A stretch of 64,000 nucleotides of DNA from Meghimatium bilineatum (lineage: Eukaryota; Mollusca; Gastropoda; Stylommatophora; Philomycidae). Below are positions 63,905-64,000 of this stretch, piece by piece (within the stretch, counting starts at the first letter, position 1; every line of letters starts with the position of its first letter). Location of the stretch: positions 4,596,510-4,660,509 of the forward strand of contig CM067310.1 of NCBI GenBank assembly GCA_034231615.1, in the 5' to 3' direction. The position numbers and the translations under genes are program-made. Below the pieces are notes generated by a model. The model made no database searches, had not been told where the DNA came from, and saw nothing but the letters and a program-made list of their open reading frames with translations.

Positions 63905-64000
63905 TTTCAAAAAGAAATATTAGATCAAATTACAGTACCACTAAATGTTGTTATAAAAGTAGTAATAGATCAAATTACAGTACCACTAAATGTTGTTATA
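63905..64000. repeat. 45-bp tandem repeat cut by the window end
   Basis: AGATCAAATTACAGTACCAC and TAAATGTTGTTATA appear twice with AAAGTAGTAAT between; the array probably continues beyond the window. Confidence 0.85.

Overview
The window is eukaryotic nuclear DNA, AT-rich and apparently without an intact host gene. I saw no convincing multi-exon gene, rRNA or functional tRNA gene. Three things dominate: (1) more than 30 minisatellite arrays with 13-50 bp units, about a fifth of the window by my rough sum; (2) many broken non-LTR retrotransposons (endonuclease/reverse-transcriptase type, some with RNase H or a C-terminal C2H2 finger); (3) several families of short interspersed elements. The mix suggests an invertebrate, most likely a lophotrochozoan and perhaps a gastropod mollusc. 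That assignment is inference from the style of the elements, not from a diagnostic gene.

Layout. 0-13 kb: a 33-bp array, a hAT-type MITE with an imperfect 8-bp target duplication, RT remnants, SINE copies (families A, B and tRNA-derived SINE-1), and arrays of 50, 22, 17, 19, 33, 32 and 23 bp. 13-17 kb: a foldback element (family D), then the best protein gene of the window, a Mutator-like transposase (13990-15697) broken by one frameshift. 17-26 kb: a long inverted-repeat composite (family J), RT remnants on both strands, and arrays of 13, 31 and 18 bp. 27-31.2 kb: one decayed RT-RNase H retrotransposon carrying a nested second retrotransposon flanked by a perfect 13-bp target duplication. 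31-48 kb: RT remnants, large 43-bp and 42-bp arrays, a second foldback copy of family D, SINEs, a better copy of the nested element, and a long CA-rich array. 48-64 kb: SINEs, RT remnants on the minus strand, arrays of 28, 20, 32, 39, 33, 39, 25 and 38 bp, a linear copy of family D, and a more GC-rich segment with a ~106-bp tandem repeat.

How the parts relate. The SINE families A and B share their 3' part and a (GAA)n tail, so they probably depend on one LINE. Several arrays lie inside or start within transposable elements (18-bp array in MITE G, 28-bp array in an RT remnant, 24-bp array in a DNA-transposon end, 36-bp units in family D), which suggests that element insertion seeds array growth. 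Several large arrays have higher-order periods (180, ~215, 312 and ~170-190 bp). The family names A-J, SINE-1 and SINE-2 are my own labels for repeats recognised by comparing copies within this window.
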